Origin: Minisyncoccota bacterium
GTDB taxonomy: Bacteria > Patescibacteriota > Minisyncoccia > Moranbacterales > GCA-2747515
Assembly: GCA_938044295.1 (NCBI GenBank)
Contig: CALIRC010000112.1
Span: forward strand, 1 to 9,570
Direction of reading: 5' to 3'
Length of the DNA: 9,570 nucleotides
The notes under the pieces are model-generated. The model worked only from the letters and a program-made list of their open reading frames with translations, was not told where the DNA came from and ran no database searches. A program made the position numbers and the translations under genes. Below are positions 1 through 5,476 of the stretch, piece by piece. The first letter of the stretch is position 1. Every line of letters starts with the position of its first letter.

Positions 1-528
1 TATCATTCCTTGTTCGTATCCTTTGCGCAAAACAAGCATGATAGGGACGCTTTTCATAAACTTGGTGCCATTTTTCCACCGATGTTGCACCTCGCATTTT
101 CCACCATACTCATCGCGCCGTACGAAATGATCTGACCCACCAAGCCACCACACCTCATGATCTGGATGTGCATTTTGCATTTGTGCGATTTGATCTATGC
201 TTGCGCGTTGCGAGCCAGTTTCTACATGTGTGTGAATTTTTGGATTCGCTTCGTGCAATAAGATCTTAAACATCTTAGCGCGGTGTGCATCACTGACGTG
301 ATACTGCTTCTCACTGCATGGTCGTGTACCAGAGAGGGTGAAATGGACCTCTCGTACATCCGACCTCGCGGCAATTGTTTCTACAAGAGCGCGGTGTGCC
401 AGATGTGGAGGGTCGCCAGCTAACCCACATACAATGATCTTTTTTGCTGTATGTAGCGGTGCAAAGCGTTCTGTCTGTGGATTATTCCCCTTGTCAAGAG
501 TGGAGATTTCTTCTTGTGATCGTCTCAT
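1..528 (-). CDS. nadD: NadD-like nicotinate-nucleotide adenylyltransferase, partial (C-terminus off the left edge)
   Basis: The 176 visible residues fit the HIGH-type nucleotidyltransferase fold of NadD, which transfers AMP from ATP to nicotinate mononucleotide in NAD synthesis. After about 30 extra N-terminal residues comes a Rossmann strand and the ATP-binding loop IIVCGLAGDPPHLAH (residues 31-45), with H42 and H45 as the HxxH pair. Residues 64-88 resemble the NadD segment that follows, and WWLGGSDHF (127-135) with HRWKNG (149-154) and LRKGY (167-171) matches the NadD G-x-D ... W ... R-x-G-Y region. The C-terminal ISSTxIR motif would lie beyond position 1 and cannot be checked. The ATG at 526-528 has an AGGAG site about 8 bases upstream. 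No strong promoter is visible in the 188 bases before it, so it may be read from the GNAT gene's promoters. It could instead be an NMN adenylyltransferase of the same superfamily. The fold is clear; the exact substrate is not. Confidence 0.8.
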   Translation of the reverse strand, partial: MRRSQEEISTLDKGNNPQTERFAPLHTAKKIIVCGLAGDPPHLAHRALVETIAARSDVREVHFTLSGTRPCSEKQYHVSDAHRAKMFKILLHEANPKIHTHVETGSQRASIDQIAQMQNAHPDHEVWWLGGSDHFVRRDEYGGKCEVQHRWKNGTKFMKSVPIMLVLRKGYEQGMI

Positions 529-632
529 TATTATTACTTCTCCTGTCAGATTTTTGTTGATTTACTGTGTAAAGTTTTTAAAATACACCACCTAAATATG
601 CATGATTGCACCCTTTCGGTGGGAAAAGCTAG

Positions 633-651
633 GGCAAAAAGGCATTTTGCC
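633..651. other. 7-bp hairpin in the leader of the NadD-like gene
   Basis: GGCAAAA (633-639) pairs with TTTTGCC (645-651) around a five-base loop. Read on the minus strand it lies between the GNAT stop and the NadD-like start and is followed by CTAGCTTTT rather than a clean U-run. Read on the plus strand it is followed by TTTTT at 656-660. It may be a weak terminator or attenuator. Function cannot be told from this sequence. Confidence 0.35.
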
Positions 652-679
652 ACAGTTTTTCTGAGATGATCTTAGAGTA

Positions 680-711
680 GTATGCCGTGAATCAAATGAT
701 CCACGACATAC
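680..711 (-). terminator. 15-step hairpin just after the GNAT gene, without a U-tract
   Basis: Bases 680-694 pair with 697-711. On the plus strand two steps are mismatched (C685/A706 and A690/C701). On the minus strand both become G-U wobbles, so the intact hairpin forms only in minus-strand RNA, directly after the GNAT stop codon. No run of U follows it on that strand. A Rho-independent terminator is therefore doubtful; an mRNA 3' stabiliser or processing hairpin is equally possible. Confidence 0.45.
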
Positions 712-716
712 GTTTT

Positions 717-1349
717 TTACTGTTTGTGCTGAGATCGATAGTCAGCAGGCAGTCTTTCGTACGAGGAATTTGGATTAAAAATGGAACAGAGATAGGAATC
801 GGCTATGTATTCTTTGCCATCTATCGTGCGTACCCAGTCACCACGCAGTGTCGCTTCATGCTGCATGCCAGCCTTTTTCATTACACGGATTGATCCCGTG
901 TTTTCTGGATGTGCGAACCCGTGGATTTTGTGAAGATGGAGCTCACCAAATCCGAACTGGATCAGCATTTTGAGCGCTGCTGTTGCAAGACCTCTTCCCT
1001 GATACTTTCGTGCAATCCACATACTTACTTGTGCGACATGTCCTTTTGCAGGCATCGTATTCATTTCGATAAATGCCACTGATCCGACCACTTTTTCTAC
1101 ACCATTATCGTTCCATATGATGATGAAATCGACACGATCTGATTTTGATGTAATGATCTGTGACCGACTATCGATCCACGCAACCGCATGATCCATCGTG
1201 TACGGATATGGAATGTTTGACACGTCGTGTGCAACTGCTTTGTCGTTTAGCGATTCCTGTAGCGAGGATGCACAGGACATCGCAAAAGGTTGCAATGAAA
1301 AATCATGCTCTTGGCAATAGATTGTTGGTATATGAATAATATTATCCAT
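717..1349 (-). CDS. GNAT family N-acetyltransferase (RimJ/RimL type)
   Basis: This 210-residue protein has the GNAT fold and would transfer an acetyl group from acetyl-CoA to an amine. The acetyl-CoA pyrophosphate loop is YQGRGLATAAL (residues 116-126), fitting Q/R-x-x-G-x-G/A. It is preceded by the strand VAQVSMWIA (105-113) and followed by HKIHGFAHPENTGSIRVMKKAGM (140-162, motif B), typical of RimJ/RimL-type acetyltransferases (Acetyltransf_3). The tail (190-210) is polar and less typical. The ATG at 1347-1349 has a strong GGAGG site six to seven bases upstream (complement of 1354-1359). Two promoters lie upstream, at 1523-1551 and 1611-1638, giving leaders of roughly 170-250 nt. The substrate cannot be read from sequence: this branch includes ribosomal-protein, antibiotic and small-metabolite acetyltransferases. 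It is followed by the NadD-like gene on the same strand. Confidence 0.85.
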   Translation of the reverse strand: MDNIIHIPTIYCQEHDFSLQPFAMSCASSLQESLNDKAVAHDVSNIPYPYTMDHAVAWIDSRSQIITSKSDRVDFIIIWNDNGVEKVVGSVAFIEMNTMPAKGHVAQVSMWIARKYQGRGLATAALKMLIQFGFGELHLHKIHGFAHPENTGSIRVMKKAGMQHEATLRGDWVRTIDGKEYIADSYLCSIFNPNSSYERLPADYRSQHKQ

Positions 1350-1522
1350 GATTTCCTCCGCAGAAATTTTTGTTTATGATAATGTACGCTCTGATTTGTT
1401 CTCTCTTCGTGCGAGAGAAGTCTGATGCACATCCCTTTTTGCAGCAGACGCCTTTCCACGAAAAATCTTCCCCTCATCGTATTTCATATTTTTTATGCAA
1501 TTTCCGATGAGAAAGACTTTTT

Positions 1523-1551
1523 ACTATAGCATATTATTATATTTTAGTCAA
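1523..1551 (-). promoter_or_regulatory. Sigma70-type promoter P2 of the GNAT gene (extended -10)
   Basis: On the minus strand TTGACT (1551-1546) is followed by a 17-base spacer ending in TGC and then TATAGT (1528-1523). The TGN element directly before the -10 makes it an extended -10 promoter. It would start transcription near 1516, giving a leader of about 165 nt before the GNAT start codon. Confidence 0.7.
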
Positions 1552-1663
1552 TTTTTTTCCCTCTACATACATCCCATACTTCTTTCTATGCTTATTATTT
1601 TATATAGTGTATTATATACACTATTAATTTCCTGTCAACATCTGCGCATGTGTGGATAAAAAA
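1552..1663. other. AT-rich intergenic stretch upstream of the GNAT gene
   Basis: The gap between the GNAT start (1349) and the next gene's stop (1710) is 360 bases. It holds promoter P2, a second promoter overlapping a palindrome (1604-1638), and the terminator of the neighbouring unit (1664-1689). I see no supported coding sequence in it. The plus and minus reading frames here are short and lack ribosome sites. Confidence 0.6.
1604..1638 (-). promoter_or_regulatory. Consensus promoter P1 overlapped by a palindromic candidate operator
   Basis: On the minus strand a perfect TTGACA (1638-1633) is followed by a 16-base spacer and a perfect TATAAT (1616-1611). The -10 element sits at the centre of a perfect inverted repeat: ATAGTGTA (1604-1611) and TACACTAT (1617-1624), separated by five bases. 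A protein bound to this palindrome would cover the -10 region, the classic position for a repressor. It lies about 85 bases upstream of P2, both aimed at the GNAT gene. The regulator is unknown; no repressor gene is visible in this window. Confidence 0.6.
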
Positions 1664-1689
1664 AGGTAATGGCGATTTTGCCATTACCT
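1664..1689 (-). terminator. Rho-independent terminator of the nucleoside hydrolase unit
   Basis: AGGTAATGGC (1664-1673) pairs perfectly with GCCATTACCT (1680-1689) around a six-base loop. On the minus strand the 10-bp stem is followed at once by seven U residues (complement of 1658-1664). It lies 21 bases after the stop of the 129-residue gene and ends the two-gene unit that starts at the promoter near 3177-3205. Confidence 0.9.
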
Positions 1690-1709
1690 GTTAGTGTCAT
1701 TCATTCCAT

Positions 1710-2099
1710 CTAACGATCAAAGATAATCTGCGCATTTTTGTCGTTAAATTGCATCCATGCTTTCCCTGTCTTTTCCTCTGCACCTTCGATTTGGAGGATC
1801 ATTATCCCATTTCCTATGATGTACGGATCCACCTCGGGCGGTCCGCTCATCACATCTGAGGAGCCAGTTACTGTAGTTATTTCACCAGGCGTTTGCGCTT
1901 GTGCATGTTTAAACGCTATTTCGTAACATTCTTCTTTATCTACTATTCCTTCTACACTCAGGATATTCATGCTGAGATTGTATCCTCGTATTAAGAAGTT
2001 TACTCTTTGCTCTGGATTTTCTACACATGCATGAAAGAATGAAAGCGTTGGGAGGCTCTGCGCACTTACATAGCGCTCCTCTTTTGCTATTTTATCCAT
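1710..2099 (-). CDS. Unknown 129-residue protein, coupled to the nucleoside hydrolase gene
   Basis: I do not recognise this family. The protein has no signal peptide, membrane segment or cysteine cluster. An N-terminal region with helix-like runs (residues 1-75, including ECYEIAFKHAQAQ) is followed by a strand-rich half (80-129) containing YIIGNGIMILQIEG and AWMQFNDKNAQIIF. It has a slightly acidic, cytosolic look. Its ATG (2099-2097) overlaps the stop of the nucleoside hydrolase gene by 8 bases, so the two are almost certainly translated from one message, with termination-reinitiation coupling likely. A purine-rich AAGGA lies about 7 bases upstream of the start. The perfect terminator 21 bases after the stop supports it as the real last gene of the unit. 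By position it could be a partner or regulator of the hydrolase, but nothing in the sequence shows which. Confidence 0.8.
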   Translation of the reverse strand: MDKIAKEERYVSAQSLPTLSFFHACVENPEQRVNFLIRGYNLSMNILSVEGIVDKEECYEIAFKHAQAQTPGEITTVTGSSDVMSGPPEVDPYIIGNGIMILQIEGAEEKTGKAWMQFNDKNAQIIFDR

Positions 2100-3135
2100 A
2101 CTTTCTGTCCTTTTCTTGCTTCAGTCTGCGACTTGCTGCAGTCAATCCACTGATGATTTGCTCTATGATTGTTGCATGGAGCGTCTCTGGATTTACGACC
2201 CCTGACTCCTCTTTGCTCATCCCAATGAGCGTGTGTATACCTTCTTTCTCTAGTATAAACAGTTCTGGGTGTGTCAGGGCTAGGATCGTTGACGGATCGT
2301 ATGGGTTTGACAGATGCGTGGCATCCTTGATAGGGTCCCTCGGATCTACATCTTTTCCACCTGCGTAGAGATTGCTGTAGACTTTCGGTAATCGCAGAGC
2401 GAAACACTTGAGCCCATTGCGCGCTGTGGTTTGCAAATACCGCCCGACTGGGTGATCTGTGTCTGCAAACCTCTGAAAGTCTTCTTCTTTTAGTGGTGCA
2501 CTATAGGCCGCCCATTTTCCCAGAAAGGTAAAGGGGATTATTCCACTCAGTTTCTCAAAGACGATCTCAGCTGCCCATATATCCTCTGCGATATTGTACG
2601 CCACAGGATCTGGTATCAACTTCCCATCTTCCACTTTAGCGTTGCCTTGTATAAATACACCGCTCAAGTTATCACTTTTGAATATTTGAGTATTGTGCAG
2701 TACAGCTTTTGCGAGATCTGTCATTGGAGCAAGCACCATGATGTAGATATTTTCATGCTCAGCAATTGCATTTAGAATTACCTCATGCGATTTGCGAAAT
2801 ACTGCAAAAGTGTGCTGACTAAATTTCTCAAGACCAATCCCTTCATAAGAATGATTTCTGATCTTGTGTTCCTCGAGGTATTGATGTAGCAGTTCTTGCT
2901 CACCCTCTCTCCCGAGTGGATATGTACTTCCACTTCCCAGGGCGATCTTTCTCCCAAACATTTGTGTAATCAGTCGAGAAATACGACCGCGAATTTCTGG
3001 AATCATATGTGTCGTGACGACACCCACAACCTCTAGCATCCCTGCATTTTGCAAAGCTTCAAGTATGCTTAACGCCAGTACGTCATCAACGTCCCGACCA
3101 ACGTCGGTAATGACAAGAATTTTCGGTTTTTTCAC
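2092..3135 (-). CDS. Nucleoside hydrolase family (IUNH-like) N-ribohydrolase, divergent active site
   Basis: This 347-residue protein fits the inosine-uridine nucleoside hydrolase fold, which hydrolyses the bond between base and ribose using a bound calcium ion. An aspartate cluster follows the first strand (ILVITDVGRDVDDVLAL, residues 6-22), corresponding to the family's DxDxxxDD signature but with altered spacing. IMVLAPMTDLAKA (132-144) matches the family's GPLTNLA turn. IQGNAKVEDGKLIPDPVAYNIAEDIWAAEIVF (162-193) matches its MGG...N...EfN...DPeAA segment. Near the C-terminus NPYDPSTILAL (277-287) keeps the metal-binding aspartate (D280) but has tyrosine where many members have the catalytic histidine. 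The GTG start is chosen because an AAGGAGA site lies just upstream, while a more upstream in-frame ATG would lie inside the promoter -10/spacer. It leads a two-gene unit. The substrate may be a nucleoside or nicotinamide riboside; sequence does not decide. Confidence 0.82.
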   Translation of the reverse strand: MKKPKILVITDVGRDVDDVLALSILEALQNAGMLEVVGVVTTHMIPEIRGRISRLITQMFGRKIALGSGSTYPLGREGEQELLHQYLEEHKIRNHSYEGIGLEKFSQHTFAVFRKSHEVILNAIAEHENIYIMVLAPMTDLAKAVLHNTQIFKSDNLSGVFIQGNAKVEDGKLIPDPVAYNIAEDIWAAEIVFEKLSGIIPFTFLGKWAAYSAPLKEEDFQRFADTDHPVGRYLQTTARNGLKCFALRLPKVYSNLYAGGKDVDPRDPIKDATHLSNPYDPSTILALTHPELFILEKEGIHTLIGMSKEESGVVNPETLHATIIEQIISGLTAASRRLKQEKDRKYG

Positions 3136-3140
3136 CTTTC

Positions 3141-3147
3141 TCTCCTT
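3141..3147 (-). promoter_or_regulatory. Ribosome-binding site that fixes the GTG start of the nucleoside hydrolase
   Basis: The minus strand reads AAGGAGA (complement of 3141-3147), then GAAAG, then GTG at 3135-3133. This is a near-ideal spacing. The alternative in-frame ATG at 3186 has no such site and would lie between the -10 and -35 of the promoter, so it is probably not transcribed. Confidence 0.8.
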
Positions 3148-3176
3148 CTGTAAAAAGACTGTTATCGACGATAGAC

Positions 3177-3205
3177 ATTTTAGCATGAAATACTATTTTT
3201 GTCAA
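3177..3205 (-). promoter_or_regulatory. Extended -10 promoter of the nucleoside hydrolase unit
   Basis: On the minus strand a perfect TTGACA (3205-3200) is followed by a 17-base spacer ending in TGC and then TAAAAT (3182-3177). Transcription would start near 3170, leaving a leader of about 35 nt before the GTG start. The architecture is the same as P2 of the GNAT gene and the plus-strand promoter at 3653-3681. Confidence 0.8.
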
Positions 3206-3266
3206 TTTTTTCGCATTCTTTTTGCTCACGATTTTTTCTTGGTGTATTATGACATCTTACTACGTT

Positions 3267-3300
3267 AAAAAGCGACGTCCAGTGATATAGGACGTCGCTT
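3267..3300 (-). terminator. Rho-independent terminator of the 85-residue gene
   Basis: AAGCGACGTCC (3270-3280) pairs perfectly with GGACGTCGCTT (3290-3300) around a nine-base loop. On the minus strand the 11-bp GC-rich stem runs into five U residues (complement of 3267-3271). It lies 18 bases after the stop at 3319 and insulates the next unit, whose promoter begins at 3205. Confidence 0.9.
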
Positions 3301-3318
3301 CTGCGATCAGAGCGTTTT

Positions 3319-3576
3319 TTATTCAATCTTCTCTAAATATTTTTTTACAATTGCCTGCATCAACTCTCTTTCGGTGAATTTTTCCTTTTTTGAGGTGAAG
3401 TCGCCTATTAGTTCTCCATTTTCATCCATTACTGTTACTTTTTGCTTCTTTACCTGACACAGTGAGGTGTCTATAAACACACCTAGCAATTCCTCTATTT
3501 TTTTTAAATTCCCGGTACTTAGTACTCTCTGGTCGAGCGCATCTTCGCGCAGCTTGCCACCTTTTGGTAATTTCAT
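3319..3576 (-). CDS. Unknown 85-residue small basic protein
   Basis: I do not recognise this protein. It is lysine-rich (starting MKLPKGGKLREDALDQR) and has no membrane segment. A likely helix (23-36, GNLKKIEELLGVF) is followed by a beta hairpin (residues 40-59, with KVTVMDENGELIGDF) and a charged C-terminal helix (ERELMQAIVKKYLEKIE, 69-85). Its reality is supported by a GAGGG ribosome site six bases before the ATG, a perfect terminator directly after the stop, and a plausible promoter upstream. It forms a single-gene unit divergent from the two-domain deoxyribosyltransferase-like gene, so the two share a 176-base regulatory region. A small adaptor or regulator for that gene is possible but not shown. 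Confidence 0.7.
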   Translation of the reverse strand: MKLPKGGKLREDALDQRVLSTGNLKKIEELLGVFIDTSLCQVKKQKVTVMDENGELIGDFTSKKEKFTERELMQAIVKKYLEKIE

Positions 3577-3615
3577 TTTTTACCCTCTTTTTGGACTGTT
3601 TGTGTTCTGAATGTT

Positions 3616-3643
3616 ATTATTGCATTTTTTTTATTACTTGCAA
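3616..3643 (-). promoter_or_regulatory. Probable promoter of the 85-residue gene
   Basis: On the minus strand TTGCAA (3643-3638) is followed by a 16-base spacer ending in TGC and then AATAAT (3621-3616). The TGC just before the -10 repeats the extended -10 pattern of the stronger promoters in the window. The match to consensus is weaker than theirs. It would start near 3609, about 33 bases before the ATG. Confidence 0.5.
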
Positions 3644-3652
3644 AATATTTTA

Positions 3653-3681
3653 TTGACATTTTTGTTTTTTTGTGCTATTAT
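3653..3681 (+). promoter_or_regulatory. Strong extended -10 promoter of the two-domain deoxyribosyltransferase-like gene
   Basis: A perfect TTGACA (3653-3658) is followed by a 17-base spacer ending in TGC (3673-3675) and then TATTAT (3676-3681). This is a near-consensus sigma70-type promoter. The start would be near 3688, giving a leader of about 65 nt, with an AGGAG ribosome site at 3743-3747 five bases before the ATG. It is the only clear plus-strand promoter in the window. Confidence 0.85.
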
Positions 3682-3752
3682 TGACTTGTTTCAGATGGAG
3701 AATCTCTATCTGGAATATAATACTTTAAAAATCAATTTATTTAGGAGATGAA

Positions 3753-4634
3753 ATGAAAAGACTTTTCTTAGGTGGTACATGTGGCGAAAATCCCTGGAGA
3801 GATCCTTATATCTCAACATTGACGAATGCCGGTGTCCTCCCAGAACAAATATTCAATCCTGTCCTCCCGCCTGGCACATGGAACGATGAGGCAAAAGCTG
3901 CTGAAGATGCAGTTAAGGCAGACCCTCAAGCTATTATGCTCTTCCATTTAACTGATCCGCGTAGTACTGCACCAAAAAGTATCAGTGTATACTCGTATAT
4001 ACAGTTGCTTTTTTCATTTTATAGGAAACGTAACAGAACTGCTGTTATGTTTGATACTTTTGAAGACGCCGGTGTACAAAAAAGCATCAAAGCTATCGAG
4101 ATGGACATCATCAACCGTTTTGGATCTGATGTGGTTTTGCCCAATTTTGGTTCGGCGGTGGATTATATTATTTCTGAAGGAAATAACAATCCACTTTTTG
4201 CATTTTTTCTTTCAGGAACATGTGGCAATAACCCGATGCGTCAGAGGCTCATTGATACACTTGTTGCGAGGAATTTTTCTCGTAATCGGCTTTTCGATCC
4301 CAATGTAGGTCCTGAAGGATGGAGCGAAAATACGCAATTTCTTGAGGATCAAGCAATGCTTGGGTACAGTCACACTTTTTGCTACATAGGTGATCCGATG
4401 GAAGATCGTCCTAATGACAGCGGCATCAGCCTCTATTCAGGTGTTGAAGCGCTTAGCGCAGCATTTGATGACCCAAATCGAGTTGTTATTACTTGTAACC
4501 CGAATGATTTTTCAGGATACGCCAAAGATGCTGTTGAAAAAATGCTTTCAGATTTTCAACTACATCTGCCAAATCTTAGAGTATATACCAAGCTAGAGGA
4601 ATCGATAGAACCAATTTCTCAACTCTTGAAATAA
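3753..4634 (+). CDS. Tandem two-domain nucleoside 2-deoxyribosyltransferase-like protein
   Basis: This 293-residue protein consists of two copies of one Rossmann-like domain. Copy 1 (residues 1-145) starts KRLFLGGTCGENPWR and copy 2 (146-293) starts FAFFLSGTCGNNPMR. Each has a Gly-Thr-Cys-Gly loop after the first strand, an NPV or DPNV turn with a nearby tryptophan (IFNPVLPPGTW, 33-43; LFDPNVGPEGW, 180-190), and a serine-rich loop (SISVYSYIQ, 76-84; SGISLYSGVE, 223-232). This is the layout of nucleoside 2-deoxyribosyltransferase-like proteins (Nuc_deoxyri_tr2 type), which swap or hydrolyse the base on a deoxynucleoside, and whose catalytic residue is a glutamate. Copy 2 has E232 at the expected place; copy 1 has Q84. 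Copy 1 may therefore be inactive or serve as a regulatory half. The protein is cytosolic, with no signal peptide. It is transcribed divergently from its neighbours. Fold confidence is fair; activity is not established. Confidence 0.72.
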   Translation: MKRLFLGGTCGENPWRDPYISTLTNAGVLPEQIFNPVLPPGTWNDEAKAAEDAVKADPQAIMLFHLTDPRSTAPKSISVYSYIQLLFSFYRKRNRTAVMFDTFEDAGVQKSIKAIEMDIINRFGSDVVLPNFGSAVDYIISEGNNNPLFAFFLSGTCGNNPMRQRLIDTLVARNFSRNRLFDPNVGPEGWSENTQFLEDQAMLGYSHTFCYIGDPMEDRPNDSGISLYSGVEALSAAFDDPNRVVITCNPNDFSGYAKDAVEKMLSDFQLHLPNLRVYTKLEESIEPISQLLK

Positions 4635-4640
4635 AGCTTA

Positions 4641-4702
4641 ACTTCTAGCTACATCATATGTAGTTGAAGTCATGATGTGGGATGTCGTACGTCCGCACAT
4701 CA
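4641..4702 (+). other. Two adjacent hairpins right after the plus-strand gene
   Basis: The first hairpin pairs ACTTC (4641-4645) with GAAGT (4666-4670) and, inside it, CTACAT (4649-4654) with ATGTAG (4658-4663). The second pairs TGATGTG (4673-4679) with CACATCA (4696-4702), then GGA with TCC across one bulged base. A run of six T follows at 4716-4721, 13 bases downstream. They could be a leaky terminator or part of the structured stretch that continues to 5008. Confidence 0.5.
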
Positions 4703-4751
4703 CAGTTGTACACACTTTTTTCTACGGAAAGATTTTTGATACAACGAAATG

Positions 4752-4789
4752 GTACGTGTGTCACACCCTACGGGGCGTGACATACGTAT
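4752..4789 (+). ncRNA. Long hairpin capped by a UACG tetraloop, in a possible structured RNA
   Basis: Bases 4752-4768 pair with 4773-4789, with two G-U wobbles and one A/C mismatch (4765/4776). The loop is TACG closed by C-G, that is C(UACG)G, one of the unusually stable UNCG tetraloops in RNA. This tetraloop form exists only in plus-strand RNA. It belongs to a 374-base gene-free stretch (4635-5008) rich in plus-strand hairpins. A short plus frame overlaps it but has no ribosome site. Whether it is a separate RNA or a long 3' untranslated region is unknown. Confidence 0.45.
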
Positions 4790-4838
4790 CATCTTACTAT
4801 GTCATAACTTACAAGAAATTTATATACACCCTGACCGG

Positions 4839-4921
4839 ATCTCGAAGTGGAGAGATGTATTTAGTGTGATTGTAACTTTCTCGCTTCCACTTTGCTTTGT
4901 ATTTTTTCTTCGAGATTTTTT
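4839..4921 (+). other. Competing hairpins followed by six T
   Basis: ATCTCGAAG (4839-4847) can pair perfectly with CTTCGAGAT (4908-4916), which runs into TTTTTT (4916-4921). Inside, AAGTGGA (4845-4851) can pair with TCCACTT (4886-4892), extended by GAGA with TCTC. The two pairings share bases 4845-4847, so they can combine only in part. The layout recalls an attenuator, but the 60-base loop is long for a simple intrinsic terminator. Confidence 0.4.
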
Positions 4922-4977
4922 CGTATTACCATATCCCTTAGTGTGCATACTTGCGTTATTTTGGATCACTGAAACTG

Positions 4978-5008
4978 ACAGGCCCAATAAACTTTTGGGT
5001 CTGTTTTT
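4978..5008 (+). terminator. Rho-independent terminator ending plus-strand transcription
   Basis: ACAGGCCCAA (4978-4987) pairs with TTGGGTCTGT (4995-5004), with one G-U step and a seven-base loop, followed by TTTTT (5004-5008). It lies 344 bases after the plus-strand gene's stop and 22 bases before the end of the convergent minus-strand gene. It is the last and clearest terminator for any plus-strand transcript from 3653. It implies that the whole 4635-5008 stretch can be transcribed. Confidence 0.8.
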
Positions 5009-5029
5009 GATTCTGCTTCCCCTTCTTTT

Positions 5030-5476
5030 TTATATGATTTCTGTGAGATGCTCTAGTGCTATGTCTAGGTCGTTGAAATGTGGTATTTTGTAACGCTCAC
5101 ATACGATATGCACGTTACCATAACGCCAGAAACTTTCATCGCACACGACGATCATCTTCCCTGTGTGTGCAAGCAACCCAAGCTCAAGCAACGTAATGGG
5201 TGATCTTGTTTTGCTTTCATAAAACATGAGGATATGGTCTGCACTCTCTTGTGCATCCAACTCCCAATGCACCTGTCTTTTAAATTCTGGAGAGTCATAT
5301 CGCCACGACTCATCCCAATCATCCCTCCTAGGGTTGAGTAATGTGCCGTCATATTCTCTCATTTTGTGTACTACGTTTTCTTGCCACCTCGAGGCTTTTC
5401 CCATCTCGATGGAGCCTGCGAGAAATATTGTGACCCCTTTCTTTTTGTACGCATTTGGTGCTTTGATGTGGTGCAT
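5030..5476 (-). CDS. Single-domain nucleoside 2-deoxyribosyltransferase-like protein
   Basis: This 148-residue protein matches the short nucleoside 2-deoxyribosyltransferase-like family. Family marks in order are FLAGSIEMGKASRWQ (18-32, nucleotide loop after the first strand), LNPRRDDWDESW (47-58), FKRQVHWELDAQESADHILMF (65-85) and RSPITLLELGLL (91-102). E98 in the ITLLELG motif is the likely catalytic glutamate, and NVHIVCERYKI (121-131) is the closing strand region. All key motifs are present, so the protein looks active. Relatives exchange or hydrolyse the base of deoxynucleosides or nucleotides. The ATG at 5476 has no recognisable ribosome site; the preceding bases are A-rich. A weak TGT-TATACA extended -10 lies at 5497-5502 with no good -35. 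The gene stands alone between the plus-strand terminator and the inverted repeat. It is a second member of this superfamily, distinct from the two-domain protein. Confidence 0.82.
   Translation of the reverse strand: MHHIKAPNAYKKKGVTIFLAGSIEMGKASRWQENVVHKMREYDGTLLNPRRDDWDESWRYDSPEFKRQVHWELDAQESADHILMFYESKTRSPITLLELGLLAHTGKMIVVCDESFWRYGNVHIVCERYKIPHFNDLDIALEHLTEII

Noticed and set aside
3136..3186. A longer N-terminus for the nucleoside hydrolase starting at an upstream ATG
   Set aside because: That ATG lies within the promoter spacer, and a GTG with an ideal ribosome site starts right before the family fold.
4672..4869. A 65-codon plus-strand frame after the two-domain gene
   Set aside because: No ribosome site, no recognisable protein features, and it spans several RNA hairpins.
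4749..5093. A 114-codon plus-strand frame with hydrophobic residues that could look like a membrane protein
   Set aside because: It has no ribosome site, runs straight through a strong plus-strand terminator (4978-5008) and into the convergent gene, and its hydrophobicity comes from T-rich DNA.
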